A stretch of DNA of 64,000 bases, taken from assembly GCF_036014195.1 (NCBI RefSeq), contig NZ_CP107918.1, forward strand, positions 7,564,001-7,628,000, given 5' to 3'. A program made the translations under genes and the position numbers. The notes below the pieces were generated by a model. The model had not been told where the DNA came from and searched no databases. It saw only the letters and a list, made by a program, of their open reading frames with translations. Position 1 is the first letter of the stretch; each line of letters begins with the position of its first letter. This stretch comes from Streptomyces sp. NBC_00442 (GTDB lineage: Bacteria > Actinomycetota > Actinomycetes > Streptomycetales > Streptomycetaceae). Positions 8,535 to 16,640 of this stretch are shown in pieces.

Positions 8535-9407
8535 ATGTACGTCCTCGGACATGTGATCAGCGCACACAACTCGGGCGCGTTCCCGGAGATCGACCTGAGG
8601 CGCGGCGAGCACGCCATGACGGTGATGGTGCCCGACCTGCTCAGCTGCCACGACTGGGGCTACACCAAGGCGTGGTCGATCGCCGGGGCGGGGGAGCGCT
8701 CGGACCTGGTCCTGGCCCACATGCTGGGGGACGCCGTCGTCCACTACGGCACCCGCTGGCGCGGGCTCGGGCGCAAGAGCGGCTGGGCCTATCTGCGGAT
8801 GGGCCTGGTGGCCCGCCGCTTCGACGCCTTCTACGAGCACGCCGAGAGCCGGGGCTGGCGCTACGCGGGTCTCGCCCGCGACAGCCGGCGCGGCTGGGCC
8901 CACACGATGGTCGAGTACTCCATCGACCAGTGGATCGCCGACCGCTTCGACGTGTCGGAACTGTTCACCACCGTACGAACCGCCGCCGACGACACGGCAG
9001 TTGACCTCGGCTGGGTGCACGCGCTCATCGCACAGCACGTCATCACCCCGGCGCGGCCCGTGGAGTGCCAGCCCTATCGGTACTGCGGCGCCCTCTCCCG
9101 TTCCCGGGAGCCGGACGAACTGCACCTGCGGGGGCTCGCCGTCAAGTTCCAGATCGCCGAGTCGCCGGAGAGCCTCGCCTGGCTGCGCGGCTGGCTGCGC
9201 GACATCTGGGGGGCCGCGGGTGACGAGGAGATGCGCGACGTCCTCGCCACCCTCTCGGACGTGACGGCCGACCCCCTCCGCTTCGGCTACCCGGTCGAGA
9301 TCGCGGCCTACGCGGAGCAACTGCGGCCCACGTCGCACCGCTGGGCGCCCCCGCCCGGCGGGGCGCGCCCCGCCGACGCCCCCACCGAGGAGATGACCCA
9401 TGGCTGA
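8535..9407 (+). CDS. Putative metal-binding helical protein A (paralogue of 12375-13190)
   Basis: A 290-residue soluble protein. It shares with the 12375-13190 product the sequence GH at 5-6, CHDWGYT (His39), HMLGDAVVHYG (His62, Asp66, His70), a GWAY..M motif, and a GWAHTMVEYSID segment (His123, Glu127, Asp131). The order of His/Asp/Glu on predicted helices recalls the S1/P1-nuclease and zinc-dependent phospholipase C fold, which binds metal ions and cleaves phosphoesters. That is an inference from residue pattern only. Starts at the ATG one base after the upstream stop; an ATG at 8517 is an alternative. Its last eight bases overlap the oxygenase gene. Confidence 0.7.
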   Translation: MYVLGHVISAHNSGAFPEIDLRRGEHAMTVMVPDLLSCHDWGYTKAWSIAGAGERSDLVLAHMLGDAVVHYGTRWRGLGRKSGWAYLRMGLVARRFDAFYEHAESRGWRYAGLARDSRRGWAHTMVEYSIDQWIADRFDVSELFTTVRTAADDTAVDLGWVHALIAQHVITPARPVECQPYRYCGALSRSREPDELHLRGLAVKFQIAESPESLAWLRGWLRDIWGAAGDEEMRDVLATLSDVTADPLRFGYPVEIAAYAEQLRPTSHRWAPPPGGARPADAPTEEMTHG

Positions 9408-10458
9408 CGAGCCCGACGCCGGCCATCGGCAGGCCCCACCCGCGGCCCTCGACTCCACGGCCGCGCCCCTCCGGCCCAGGGCAGCCGCCTTCGACAGCAC
9501 CGGACTGCCCGCCGGGGAACTCGCCGAACGCATGGCCGCGGACAGCTTCCTCTATTTCCGCCGGCTCCTGGACCGCGGCGAGGTCCAGGAGGTGCGCAGG
9601 CAAGTGGTGCGCGCACTCCACCGCGTCGCCTGGCTCGCCCCGGACGCCGACCCGATGCTCGCCGTCCCCGGCGACACCGTGCACCACGACCGGGGCGTCA
9701 TCGGCGACCGCAGGGTCAGGGACGCCGGCTGGCGCGAGGGCTACAGCGCCGTGCAGTCCCTCGAAGCGCTGCACCGGCTCGCCCACAGCCCCGCCCTGGT
9801 CGAGGCCGTCGGCGCCGTCCTCGGCGCGCCCGTGTTCGTACACCCCCGCAAGATCGCCCGGATCTCGTATCCCGCCCTCGACTTCCCGACCCCGCCGCAC
9901 CAGGACGCACTGTTCAACCAGACCCCGACCGACGTGCTCACCGCCTGGATCCCGCTCGGGGACTACTCCGAGGACCTGGGCACCCTCAGAGTGCTGCGGG
10001 GCAGCGCCAACCTCGGCCTGCTGCCGGTGTCACCCGCCCACGGCCTGGGCGGCGAGGCCGTGGAACTCCCCGCGACCCATCAGGAGTGGATCGGGGACGA
10101 CTACCAGTGCGGTGACGTGATGCTCTTCCACAGCCGCACCGTCCACACGACCACACCGAACCGGGGCGACGTCCTGCGGCTCTCGGTCGACTGCCGCTTC
10201 CAGTCGGCCGAGGAGCCCGTCAAGCTGGCCGCGCTGCTGCCGCACGGGTTCTCCGCCGGTCAGCTCCCCAGCTGGACCGAGCTGACCCAAGGCTGGTCCA
10301 GCACCCGCTGGGTCGAACCCGGCACCGCCGTCCACGTCACGACCGTCACCACCGGTCCCTCGACGCGCCCCTCGCGCCTGGTCCACGACCCCGCCCGCAC
10401 GACCGGGACGGACGACTCCGCCACCACCGACCGACGCACGCCTGCGAGGACCCGATGA
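9400..10458 (+). CDS. PhyH-family Fe(II)/2-oxoglutarate-dependent oxygenase
   Basis: A 352-residue protein with the phytanoyl-CoA dioxygenase fingerprint: PPHQDALF gives the H-x-D iron ligands (His167, Asp169), LFHSRTVHTTTPN gives the distal His249, and the DVLRLSVDCRFQ strand supplies Arg260 for the 2-oxoglutarate carboxylate. GDYSEDLGTLRVLRGS is the usual core-strand turn. Such enzymes hydroxylate, halogenate, desaturate or epimerise small molecules; the intact Asp argues against a halogenase. The Thr/Arg-rich tail after residue 310 looks disordered. It overlaps the preceding gene by 8 bases and the next by 4. It is a likely tailoring enzyme of the cluster. Confidence 0.9.
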   Translation: MADEPDAGHRQAPPAALDSTAAPLRPRAAAFDSTGLPAGELAERMAADSFLYFRRLLDRGEVQEVRRQVVRALHRVAWLAPDADPMLAVPGDTVHHDRGVIGDRRVRDAGWREGYSAVQSLEALHRLAHSPALVEAVGAVLGAPVFVHPRKIARISYPALDFPTPPHQDALFNQTPTDVLTAWIPLGDYSEDLGTLRVLRGSANLGLLPVSPAHGLGGEAVELPATHQEWIGDDYQCGDVMLFHSRTVHTTTPNRGDVLRLSVDCRFQSAEEPVKLAALLPHGFSAGQLPSWTELTQGWSSTRWVEPGTAVHVTTVTTGPSTRPSRLVHDPARTTGTDDSATTDRRTPARTR

Positions 10459-11465
10459 CCGTGCCGCTCGGAACACTCCCCGCACAGAGCGCGGCCGCGC
10501 GCCTCGTCGGTGGCACACCCCTGGTGGAACTCGCCACGATCGGAGCGGGCCTGCCGCACCGCGTCCTGGCCAAGTGCGAATTCCTGAATCCGGCGGGTTC
10601 CGTCAAGGACCGCATCGGGCATCACATCATCCGCCGTGCCGAAGAGGCACGCCTCCTGGTCCCCGGCCTCAGCACGCTGGTCGAGGCGACCGCCGGCAAC
10701 ACGGGTGTCGCCCTCGCGTGCGCCGCCGCCGGCCGCTACCGGGTCATCGTCACCATGAGCAGCAAAATGGGGCCGGACAAGGAGGCGATGATGCGGGCCT
10801 GGGGAGCGGACGTGGTCCGCTGCCCCTACGACGTGCCGCCCACGAGCCCCGAGAGCTTCATCAACACCGCCCGGCGCATCGCGGACGAGACCGCGCACAG
10901 CTACTACGTCGACCAGTTCGCCAACCCCTGGAACCGCGAGGCGCACGAGCTCACCACGGGTCCCGAGATCATCGAGCAGACCGGCGGCCAGGTCGCCGCG
11001 TTCGTCGCGGGCGCCGGCACCGGCGGCACGATCGCCGGCGTCGCGCGCGCCCTGCGAGCGGCCGGATCACGAGCCAGGGTGGTCCTCGCGGACCCGGCCG
11101 GAAGCATCCTCGCCGACCGCCTGCGCGGCGGTCACGAACCGGGCCGCGGCTACGCGATCGAGGGCATCGGAGGCGACTTCGTACCCGACCTCCTGGACCT
11201 CCAACTCCTCGACGCCGCCTACGAGGTGAGCGACGCCGAGTCCATCTCCATGTGCCTGCGGCTCCAGGCCGAAGAAGGTCTGTGGGTCGGCGGATCGTCC
11301 GGCACCGCGGTCGCCGCCGCGCTGCGCCTCGCCGCCGAACTGCCGGGGCCGCGCTCGAACATCGTCGTCGTGCTGCCCGACGGCGGATCCCGCTACTCCT
11401 CCACCCTCTTCGACCCGAGCTGGCGCACACACCGTGGATTCACCACTAAGGAGTCCGCCCGATGA
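10455..11465 (+). CDS. Cysteine synthase / cystathionine beta-synthase-like PLP enzyme
   Basis: A 336-residue fold-type II enzyme. Lys51 in NPAGSVKDRIG is the PLP lysine, EATAGNTGVALA (78-89) binds the substrate carboxylate, and GAGTGGTIAGVARAL is the phosphate loop. Family members replace the beta substituent of serine derivatives by sulfide, homocysteine, ammonia (SbnA type) or sulfite (a cysteate-forming role known from some relatives). There is no C-terminal CBS domain. In a cluster that also has a ComB-like phosphatase, cysteate or another beta-substituted alanine is an attractive product, but the nucleophile cannot be read from sequence. It overlaps both neighbours by ATGA. Confidence 0.85.
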   Translation: MTVPLGTLPAQSAAARLVGGTPLVELATIGAGLPHRVLAKCEFLNPAGSVKDRIGHHIIRRAEEARLLVPGLSTLVEATAGNTGVALACAAAGRYRVIVTMSSKMGPDKEAMMRAWGADVVRCPYDVPPTSPESFINTARRIADETAHSYYVDQFANPWNREAHELTTGPEIIEQTGGQVAAFVAGAGTGGTIAGVARALRAAGSRARVVLADPAGSILADRLRGGHEPGRGYAIEGIGGDFVPDLLDLQLLDAAYEVSDAESISMCLRLQAEEGLWVGGSSGTAVAAALRLAAELPGPRSNIVVVLPDGGSRYSSTLFDPSWRTHRGFTTKESAR

Positions 11466-12337
11466 CCACCGCCCCCGACCGGCTCTCCACCGACCTGCGC
11501 AGAGCGCGGGAGTGCGCGGCCGACCTCGGCTTGAAGGACGACGAAACGCTGATCCTCACGGGCTCGGCCACGCTGCCCTTCCCCACCCGGGGCGGCGACA
11601 TCGACCTGGTCCTCGTGACCCCCTCCGAGGACAGGTACCTCGGCTTCGCGCAGAGCCGCGAGCGCGAACGGGAGACCGAGCAGGCGGCCAACGAATTCGC
11701 CATCAGCTATGTGCAACTCCCGAACGGCAAGGAGATGGACATCGAGGTGTGGCCCGCGCGCCGGCTCGTGTCCGCGGCCGCCGGAGTCGGCGGCGAGATC
11801 CGCGACATCCAGGAGGTCGAGGCGGACTTCACCCGGGTCGGCGGCCTCGACGTGAAGGTCGGGACCGACCTGTTCCACGCCCTGGGCTGGGGGCTGCCCG
11901 TGGCCGGCACCGACGCCTTCGGCCGGCTCCACGACCTGGTCGCGTGGCCGGCGTACCAGGCCTTCAAGCGTGACGCGGCGCTGGTCAACGTGCGGGACGC
12001 GACGAAGGGCATCCCCAGCAGCCTGCGCGACGAGCGGCCCGACGAGGCGTATCTGAAGCTGTGCTGGGCCGCGGACAGTCTGGTGGACGCGATGATCTTC
12101 CACTCCGGGTACTCGATCACCCGCTGGAAGTGGCGCCTGCGCTACCTCTCCCTGCTGCCGTCCTGGATCGACGACTGGTACCGCGAGATCCGGTTGCGTC
12201 CCGTGCTGGAACCCGCCGATCTCCTGCGCCACGTCGACCTGCTGAAGAAGGCGTTCGCGACGTACACCGGGACGCCGCCGCGTGACCTCGTGGAAACGTC
12301 CCCCGCCGGCCGCGCAGGAAACCGACCCGTCGCCTGA
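11462..12337 (+). CDS. Nucleotidyltransferase-domain protein
   Basis: A 291-residue protein with the nucleotidyltransferase signature LTGSATLPFPTRGGDIDLVLV at about residues 32-52 (Gly34-Ser35, Asp46 and Asp48 as metal ligands). A third acidic residue is likely in KEMDIEVW near residue 98. The C-terminal half is helical. It is the third nucleotidyltransferase-fold protein of the cluster, and the only one in the right operon, with little similarity to the other two outside the signature. Starts by ATGA overlap with the PLP enzyme gene. It may adenylate or cytidylylate an intermediate; a resistance function is an alternative. Confidence 0.78.
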   Translation: MTTAPDRLSTDLRRARECAADLGLKDDETLILTGSATLPFPTRGGDIDLVLVTPSEDRYLGFAQSRERERETEQAANEFAISYVQLPNGKEMDIEVWPARRLVSAAAGVGGEIRDIQEVEADFTRVGGLDVKVGTDLFHALGWGLPVAGTDAFGRLHDLVAWPAYQAFKRDAALVNVRDATKGIPSSLRDERPDEAYLKLCWAADSLVDAMIFHSGYSITRWKWRLRYLSLLPSWIDDWYREIRLRPVLEPADLLRHVDLLKKAFATYTGTPPRDLVETSPAGRAGNRPVA

Positions 12338-12374
12338 TCGCACACGTAAACCGCCCACTGAAGGGGGAGTCTTC

Positions 12375-13190
12375 ATGGACATCATCGGACACCTGGCGGT
12401 CATCGAACACGCCGGTATCGAGGGCGCGGAGGTGTGGCAGGACGACGCGGTCCTCGCCCTGTTCCCGAACCTCGCGCACTGTCACGAGTGGGCCTACACC
12501 GTGCTCAGGCGCGCGGCGCGGCAGCGGGAGGAGGGCGGGATCGAGCAGAGCCGCACCGAGAAGCTGATAGAGGGGCACATCATCACCGACTGGGTGATCC
12601 ACTTCGGCCCCAAGCTCACCCCCGAAGCGCAGCGCACGGGATGGGCCTATCAGGAGATGCACCTGGCGACCGAGCGGATGGACCGGTTCTTCGACCGGGC
12701 GCTCGCGATGGGACTCACCGACCGGGACCCGCGCGACCACGACACCAGGGACCACCTCGAACGCGACTTCGGCCACACATCGGTCGAGTGCGCGCTGGAC
12801 TTCAGAGTGGGCAGCCAGGTGGCGAACAGCCACCGCGAGACGGGCCTCAAACACAGTCTGGCCAGGCTCGACGACCCGCGGTGGGCCGCGGGCCTCGTCA
12901 AGGACGTGCTCGCCGAAGCCGACGGCTACACCAAGGAGCCGGACGCGGTCCTGGCCCGGACCATGGCCGAGTACGGGGCGTGGGCCACCAGCATCGAACA
13001 TCCCGAGGACTTCGCGGCCCTCACACTGTGTACGAGGTTCGACTGGAACTACGACCGGCGGACCGTGGACTACGTCCTCGACTTCCTGCACGGGATCGAG
13101 CGCGATCTCGACGAGGGCCGGGCCGAGGAACTCGTCGACCAGGTGGTCGCCGCGATCGCCGACCCCAAGCGCATGGCTTCGGCGGTGTAG
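12375..13190 (+). CDS. Putative metal-binding helical protein B (paralogue of 8535-9407)
   Basis: A 271-residue soluble protein aligning along its first 145 residues with the product of 8535-9407: GH at 5-6, CHEWAYT (His37), GHIITDWVIHFG (His68, Asp72, His76), GWAY (89-92), and FGHTSVECALDF (His134, Glu138, Asp142). The conserved His/Asp/Glu set suggests a polynuclear metal site in an all-helical fold like zinc-dependent phospholipase C, which is inferred, not proven. The start ATG has AAGGGGGA eight bases ahead and follows a 37-base gap, so it has its own ribosome binding site. Two copies in one operon suggest paired or sequential steps on related substrates. Confidence 0.72.
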   Translation: MDIIGHLAVIEHAGIEGAEVWQDDAVLALFPNLAHCHEWAYTVLRRAARQREEGGIEQSRTEKLIEGHIITDWVIHFGPKLTPEAQRTGWAYQEMHLATERMDRFFDRALAMGLTDRDPRDHDTRDHLERDFGHTSVECALDFRVGSQVANSHRETGLKHSLARLDDPRWAAGLVKDVLAEADGYTKEPDAVLARTMAEYGAWATSIEHPEDFAALTLCTRFDWNYDRRTVDYVLDFLHGIERDLDEGRAEELVDQVVAAIADPKRMASAV

Positions 13191-13192
13191 TT

Positions 13193-13975
13193 GTGGCGGT
13201 GATCGAAGGCATCGACGGGGCGAGCCACCTCAGTGGCAGGGTGCTCGACACCTTCCAGGAACGCCTGGTGGACATCTGGGCACGCGACGACTTCGGGCTA
13301 GCGGACCCGGCGGGCACCGCGGGCCTGATCCGCCGGCTCCTCGACGGGCCGAGTTTCGAGCCCGCCGCACACGCCCTGGTGGAACTGGGCATCCGCGCCA
13401 CCTGGAACAAGGTGTTCGCGGAGCGGCGCGCACAATTCCTGGCCGGCTGGCTCGCGCCGCACCTGAGGGGCCGCGTGCTCGACGTCCTGGGCGGGGACTT
13501 CACGGTGCTCCGGGCCCTGGTGGACACCGGGCTCGCCGCCACCGACGTCGTGGGGTGCGAGCGGGCCGCCGCCTACAGCACGGACTGGTCGGCGCTGCCC
13601 TTCCCGGCCTTCGACCTCGGGGCCGATCTCGCCCTTCCGGCAGGTGAGTTCGACACCTTCCTCATCTGCACCGTGCTGCACCACGAGCCGCAGACCGAGG
13701 AGTTCCTCGCGTCGGTGGCCCGGCGCGGGGCACGCCGGTGGATCGTCGTGGAGAACTGCCTCGACCCGGCGAACGACGAGGACTTCCACTTCTACGTCGA
13801 CGAGTTCTTCAACCGCTGCCTCAACACGTTCGACGTGCCGTGCGTGCACCAGCACCGCACCGCGGGCCAGTGGCGCGACCTGCTGTCCCGCTACGGCACC
13901 GTCGAACACGAGGAGACCCGCGGCGACGTGCCGGGCATGCCGTTCCCGTACACACTGATGGTGCTCGACCGGTGA
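13193..13975 (+). CDS. Class I SAM-dependent methyltransferase-like protein
   Basis: A 260-residue protein with a methyltransferase-like core: GRVLDVLGGDFTVLRAL (motif I, slightly degenerate), VVGCERA at the end of strand 2, ADLALPAGEFDTFLICTVLHH (strand 4 and its HH turn) and RWIVVENCLDP (strand 5). The FYVDEFFNRC segment and GMPFPYTLMVLDR close the fold. The loop VLGGDF departs from the usual GxGxG, so SAM binding is likely but not certain. It starts at a GTG three bases after the upstream stop (GTG at 13199 is also possible) and ends in a GTGA overlap with the next gene. Confidence 0.75.
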   Translation: MAVIEGIDGASHLSGRVLDTFQERLVDIWARDDFGLADPAGTAGLIRRLLDGPSFEPAAHALVELGIRATWNKVFAERRAQFLAGWLAPHLRGRVLDVLGGDFTVLRALVDTGLAATDVVGCERAAAYSTDWSALPFPAFDLGADLALPAGEFDTFLICTVLHHEPQTEEFLASVARRGARRWIVVENCLDPANDEDFHFYVDEFFNRCLNTFDVPCVHQHRTAGQWRDLLSRYGTVEHEETRGDVPGMPFPYTLMVLDR

Positions 13976-15321
13976 CCGCGGCCCACGGCCACGAGGTGGC
14001 ACCCAGCGGCCGCGACTATCTGGACCGGCTGGCCCGGACCCTCGTCGACGAGTGCGAGGAGGAAGGCCACAAAGTCCCCGCGGGCCTGCCCGGCACGGTG
14101 GTTGAGGCACCCTCCTTCGCGGCGGCCTTCGAAGCGTACGAGTCGGGTGCCGACGCGCTCGCCGCCCTGCTCGGCACGACCTTCCAACCCGCCCAGTCCT
14201 ACCCGTCGATGGAGGCCTTCTGGAGCGACGCGCACGCACAGGAGGCCGGCACGAGCCCCCGCGCCTACTGGGACAGCTACGAGAACGGCGCCCGACGCCG
14301 CGCCGAGGCCGAGCTCGCCCGCGCCTTCGGGACCCGGCAGGCGGTCCTGGTCAACGCCGGGATGTCGGCGCTGGACGTCGCCATCCGCGCCTGCGGCGCC
14401 GGACCCGGTGACACGATCCTCGTCCACGACCGCGCCTACTTCGAAACCCACGACCTGCTGACCCACGTCTTCGCCCCGTGGGGGATCACGCCGGTCCGGG
14501 CCGACCTGCGTGACGAGCGAGCCACGCGGCACGCGATCGCGACGCACCGCCCGAAGCTGGCCGTCGCGGAGCTGGCCCTGAACGGTCCGCGCTGCGACGT
14601 ACCCGTACTGGAACCGCTGATCGAGTCCGGTATGCGGCTCCTCCTCGACTTCTCCGCGCTCGGACACGGCGTGCGCCCCGCCGATCTCGTCGAGGGCGCC
14701 GACGTCGTCTACGTCGAGTCCGGGATGAAGTACCTGACGCGCAAGACGGGCGTCGGTGTCCTGTACGGGCAGGGCGCCTGGATCGAGGACATCCGCGCCG
14801 GTGCCCGCCGCACCGGCCAGCAGCTCCAGGGCCGCGCCCTGCACTGGATCCGCAAGGGTGAGATGCGGGCCTGCGCACAACGGGCGGCCCTGCACGGCGC
14901 ACGCCGCCGGCTGTTCGTCGCCACCCTGCGGGAGGCACTGCCGGACCTGACCGTCACCGACGCCGTGTCCGGAACCGGCGAACGGCGGGACCGGCTGGCC
15001 CGTGCCGTACGCGGCGGAGCCGACGGCTGCATGGTGTTCGTTCGGCTGCCCGACGCCGACGGCCCACGGGCCGAGGCCCACCACCGCGACGTCGTGGCCC
15101 GCTGGGCGGCCGGGTTCGGGACCGATCGCGTGCGGGCCGGCTTCGGCTGGACCGCCACGACCGGCCGGTCCTACGGCCGTGACGCCCTCAACACCGGACT
15201 CGGCGAGTGCTTCATCCGGATCAGTGTCGGGATCGAGGACGAGGACGACATCGTGGACCAGGCACGCAGCCTCGCCGGGGCGGCCCGGGACGTACTCGAC
15301 GCCGCGGAGGACGCCGCATGA
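13972..15321 (+). CDS. Fold-type I PLP-dependent enzyme (Cys/Met-metabolism or aminotransferase-like)
   Basis: A 449-residue PLP enzyme. VLVNAGMSALDVAIRA (126-140) is the cofactor-cradle helix, LLLDFSALGHG supplies Asp226 for the pyridine nitrogen, and VESGMKYLTRKTGVGVLYG holds the probable Schiff-base Lys253, in a context like the S-x-TKY of gamma-family lyases. GECFIRISVGIEDEDDIVDQ is the conserved C-terminal carboxylate-binding region. The family covers beta/gamma-elimination and replacement as well as C-C bond formation, so the reaction is open. The GTG at 13972 overlaps the methyltransferase stop. With two other PLP enzymes in the cluster, an unusual amino acid is a likely building block. 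Confidence 0.82.
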   Translation: MTAAHGHEVAPSGRDYLDRLARTLVDECEEEGHKVPAGLPGTVVEAPSFAAAFEAYESGADALAALLGTTFQPAQSYPSMEAFWSDAHAQEAGTSPRAYWDSYENGARRRAEAELARAFGTRQAVLVNAGMSALDVAIRACGAGPGDTILVHDRAYFETHDLLTHVFAPWGITPVRADLRDERATRHAIATHRPKLAVAELALNGPRCDVPVLEPLIESGMRLLLDFSALGHGVRPADLVEGADVVYVESGMKYLTRKTGVGVLYGQGAWIEDIRAGARRTGQQLQGRALHWIRKGEMRACAQRAALHGARRRLFVATLREALPDLTVTDAVSGTGERRDRLARAVRGGADGCMVFVRLPDADGPRAEAHHRDVVARWAAGFGTDRVRAGFGWTATTGRSYGRDALNTGLGECFIRISVGIEDEDDIVDQARSLAGAARDVLDAAEDAA

Positions 15322-16640
15322 CGGGCCCCCGGGAGCGCGCGCCCGAGGCGCCGAAGGAGCACGGCCCGGCGGAGCCGAAGGGGCACGGAACCGCCGCGCC
15401 GCGGTTCTCCTGGCCCGAGCGGTTCCGTTCCCACGGCGCGGCGGCCGGCCCGGAGCAGAGTCGCGACCGGCTCATCGAGCTGGCACGCGAGACCTGGACC
15501 GTGACGCGGCTCCTCGCCGCCAGCACCCTCGACGTGGCCGAGTTCGAGGCGAAACTGGCGCTCGCCGAGGCGGTGCACGCCCTCGTGGAGGTCGCCGCGA
15601 GCTGTGAGGAGCGGGCCGACGAGCTGGGGGCCGCGCCCAAGCCGGGCCAACGGCTGGGCACGGAGGAGCGCGAGGCGCGGCTCGCCGCGGCGCTCGCGGC
15701 ACCCCCGCGCCAACGGCTGGTGACGCTGCCTCGGAAATGGCTGACCCCGCTGATCCGGTCGTTCGAGGACCGCCCCTTCGACCCGCTGCTGGACGGCCCG
15801 TCGGAGCGCGTGCGCCGCCGGGGGCTGAGCGACCTGCGGGACGCCTTCGGCTGGTTCGCCGAGGCAGCCGACGCGGATGCCGAACGACTGGAACGAGCCG
15901 ACGGCCAGGGCGAGTTGACTGATCCCGGCCACCCGGGCATCCGGCGTTCCACGCCCGCCGCACGGACGGCACGACGGCCCACGATGGGTCGGCGGGACGA
16001 GCGGTTCACGACGTTCGAGAACACCCGGGACTACCGCGGCGCGGCGGACTGGCGCGACACCGGATCGCCGTACGACAACGACCTGCTCGAACTGGTCCGC
16101 GTCAACCGGGACGAGATCGACGCCCTGGAGACCTTCGCCCTGGCGCTGTTCGACCTGGCGGCGGAGGCAGACCTGGAATCGCTGCGCCACCTCGCCCGGC
16201 TCACCTGGGACGAGGCGAGACACGCGGCCATCGGACAGGAACTCCTTGGCGAGCGGTTCGGTGACCCCTACGCCCACGAGTGCAGCATGATCGGAATCCG
16301 GATCCGCGGGCAGATGGGCGGCTGGAACGCCTGGACGCAGATCACCGTCTTCGGCGAGCTCGGCATCATCGGCCCCATGCGCGCACTGGCCCGCGAGGCC
16401 CGCCGGCGCGGAGACGAGCGGGTCGCGCACGCCTTCGGCTTCATCACCTCCGACGAGACCATGCATCTGCGGGAATCGCGTCGGCTCCTGGACCGCGACC
16501 ATCCGTCGGGCGGGCTCGGCCAGGCGGCCGACGCGGCCCGGGAGGAAGCAGGCCGGATCCTCGAAGGCCTGGGCCTCTACGACGCCGAACACTTCGCCCA
16601 GCTGGACGAACGGCAGATCTTCGAGCTGCTCGGTGAGTAG
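15318..16640 (+). CDS. Ferritin-like diiron protein (DUF455-like)
   Basis: A 440-residue protein whose C-terminal 200 residues form a four-helix ferritin-like domain: DALETFALALFDLA (Glu), TWDEARHAAIGQELL (E-x-x-H), FGELGIIGPM (Glu) and TSDETMHLRESRRLL (E-x-x-H) give the complete ligand set for a diiron site. It resembles DUF455/MiaE-like hydroxylases and diiron N-oxygenases. The N-terminal 240 residues are Ala/Arg-rich, helical and unrecognised. The likely role is an O2-dependent oxidation of a cluster intermediate, separate from the PhyH enzyme. ATGA overlap with the preceding gene. Confidence 0.72.
   Translation: MTGPRERAPEAPKEHGPAEPKGHGTAAPRFSWPERFRSHGAAAGPEQSRDRLIELARETWTVTRLLAASTLDVAEFEAKLALAEAVHALVEVAASCEERADELGAAPKPGQRLGTEEREARLAAALAAPPRQRLVTLPRKWLTPLIRSFEDRPFDPLLDGPSERVRRRGLSDLRDAFGWFAEAADADAERLERADGQGELTDPGHPGIRRSTPAARTARRPTMGRRDERFTTFENTRDYRGAADWRDTGSPYDNDLLELVRVNRDEIDALETFALALFDLAAEADLESLRHLARLTWDEARHAAIGQELLGERFGDPYAHECSMIGIRIRGQMGGWNAWTQITVFGELGIIGPMRALAREARRRGDERVAHAFGFITSDETMHLRESRRLLDRDHPSGGLGQAADAAREEAGRILEGLGLYDAEHFAQLDERQIFELLGE

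Noticed and set aside
7110..9533. Very long minus-strand open frame (about 800 codons)
   Set aside because: It is opposite three genes with clear motifs and codon use; high-GC DNA gives such long antisense frames.
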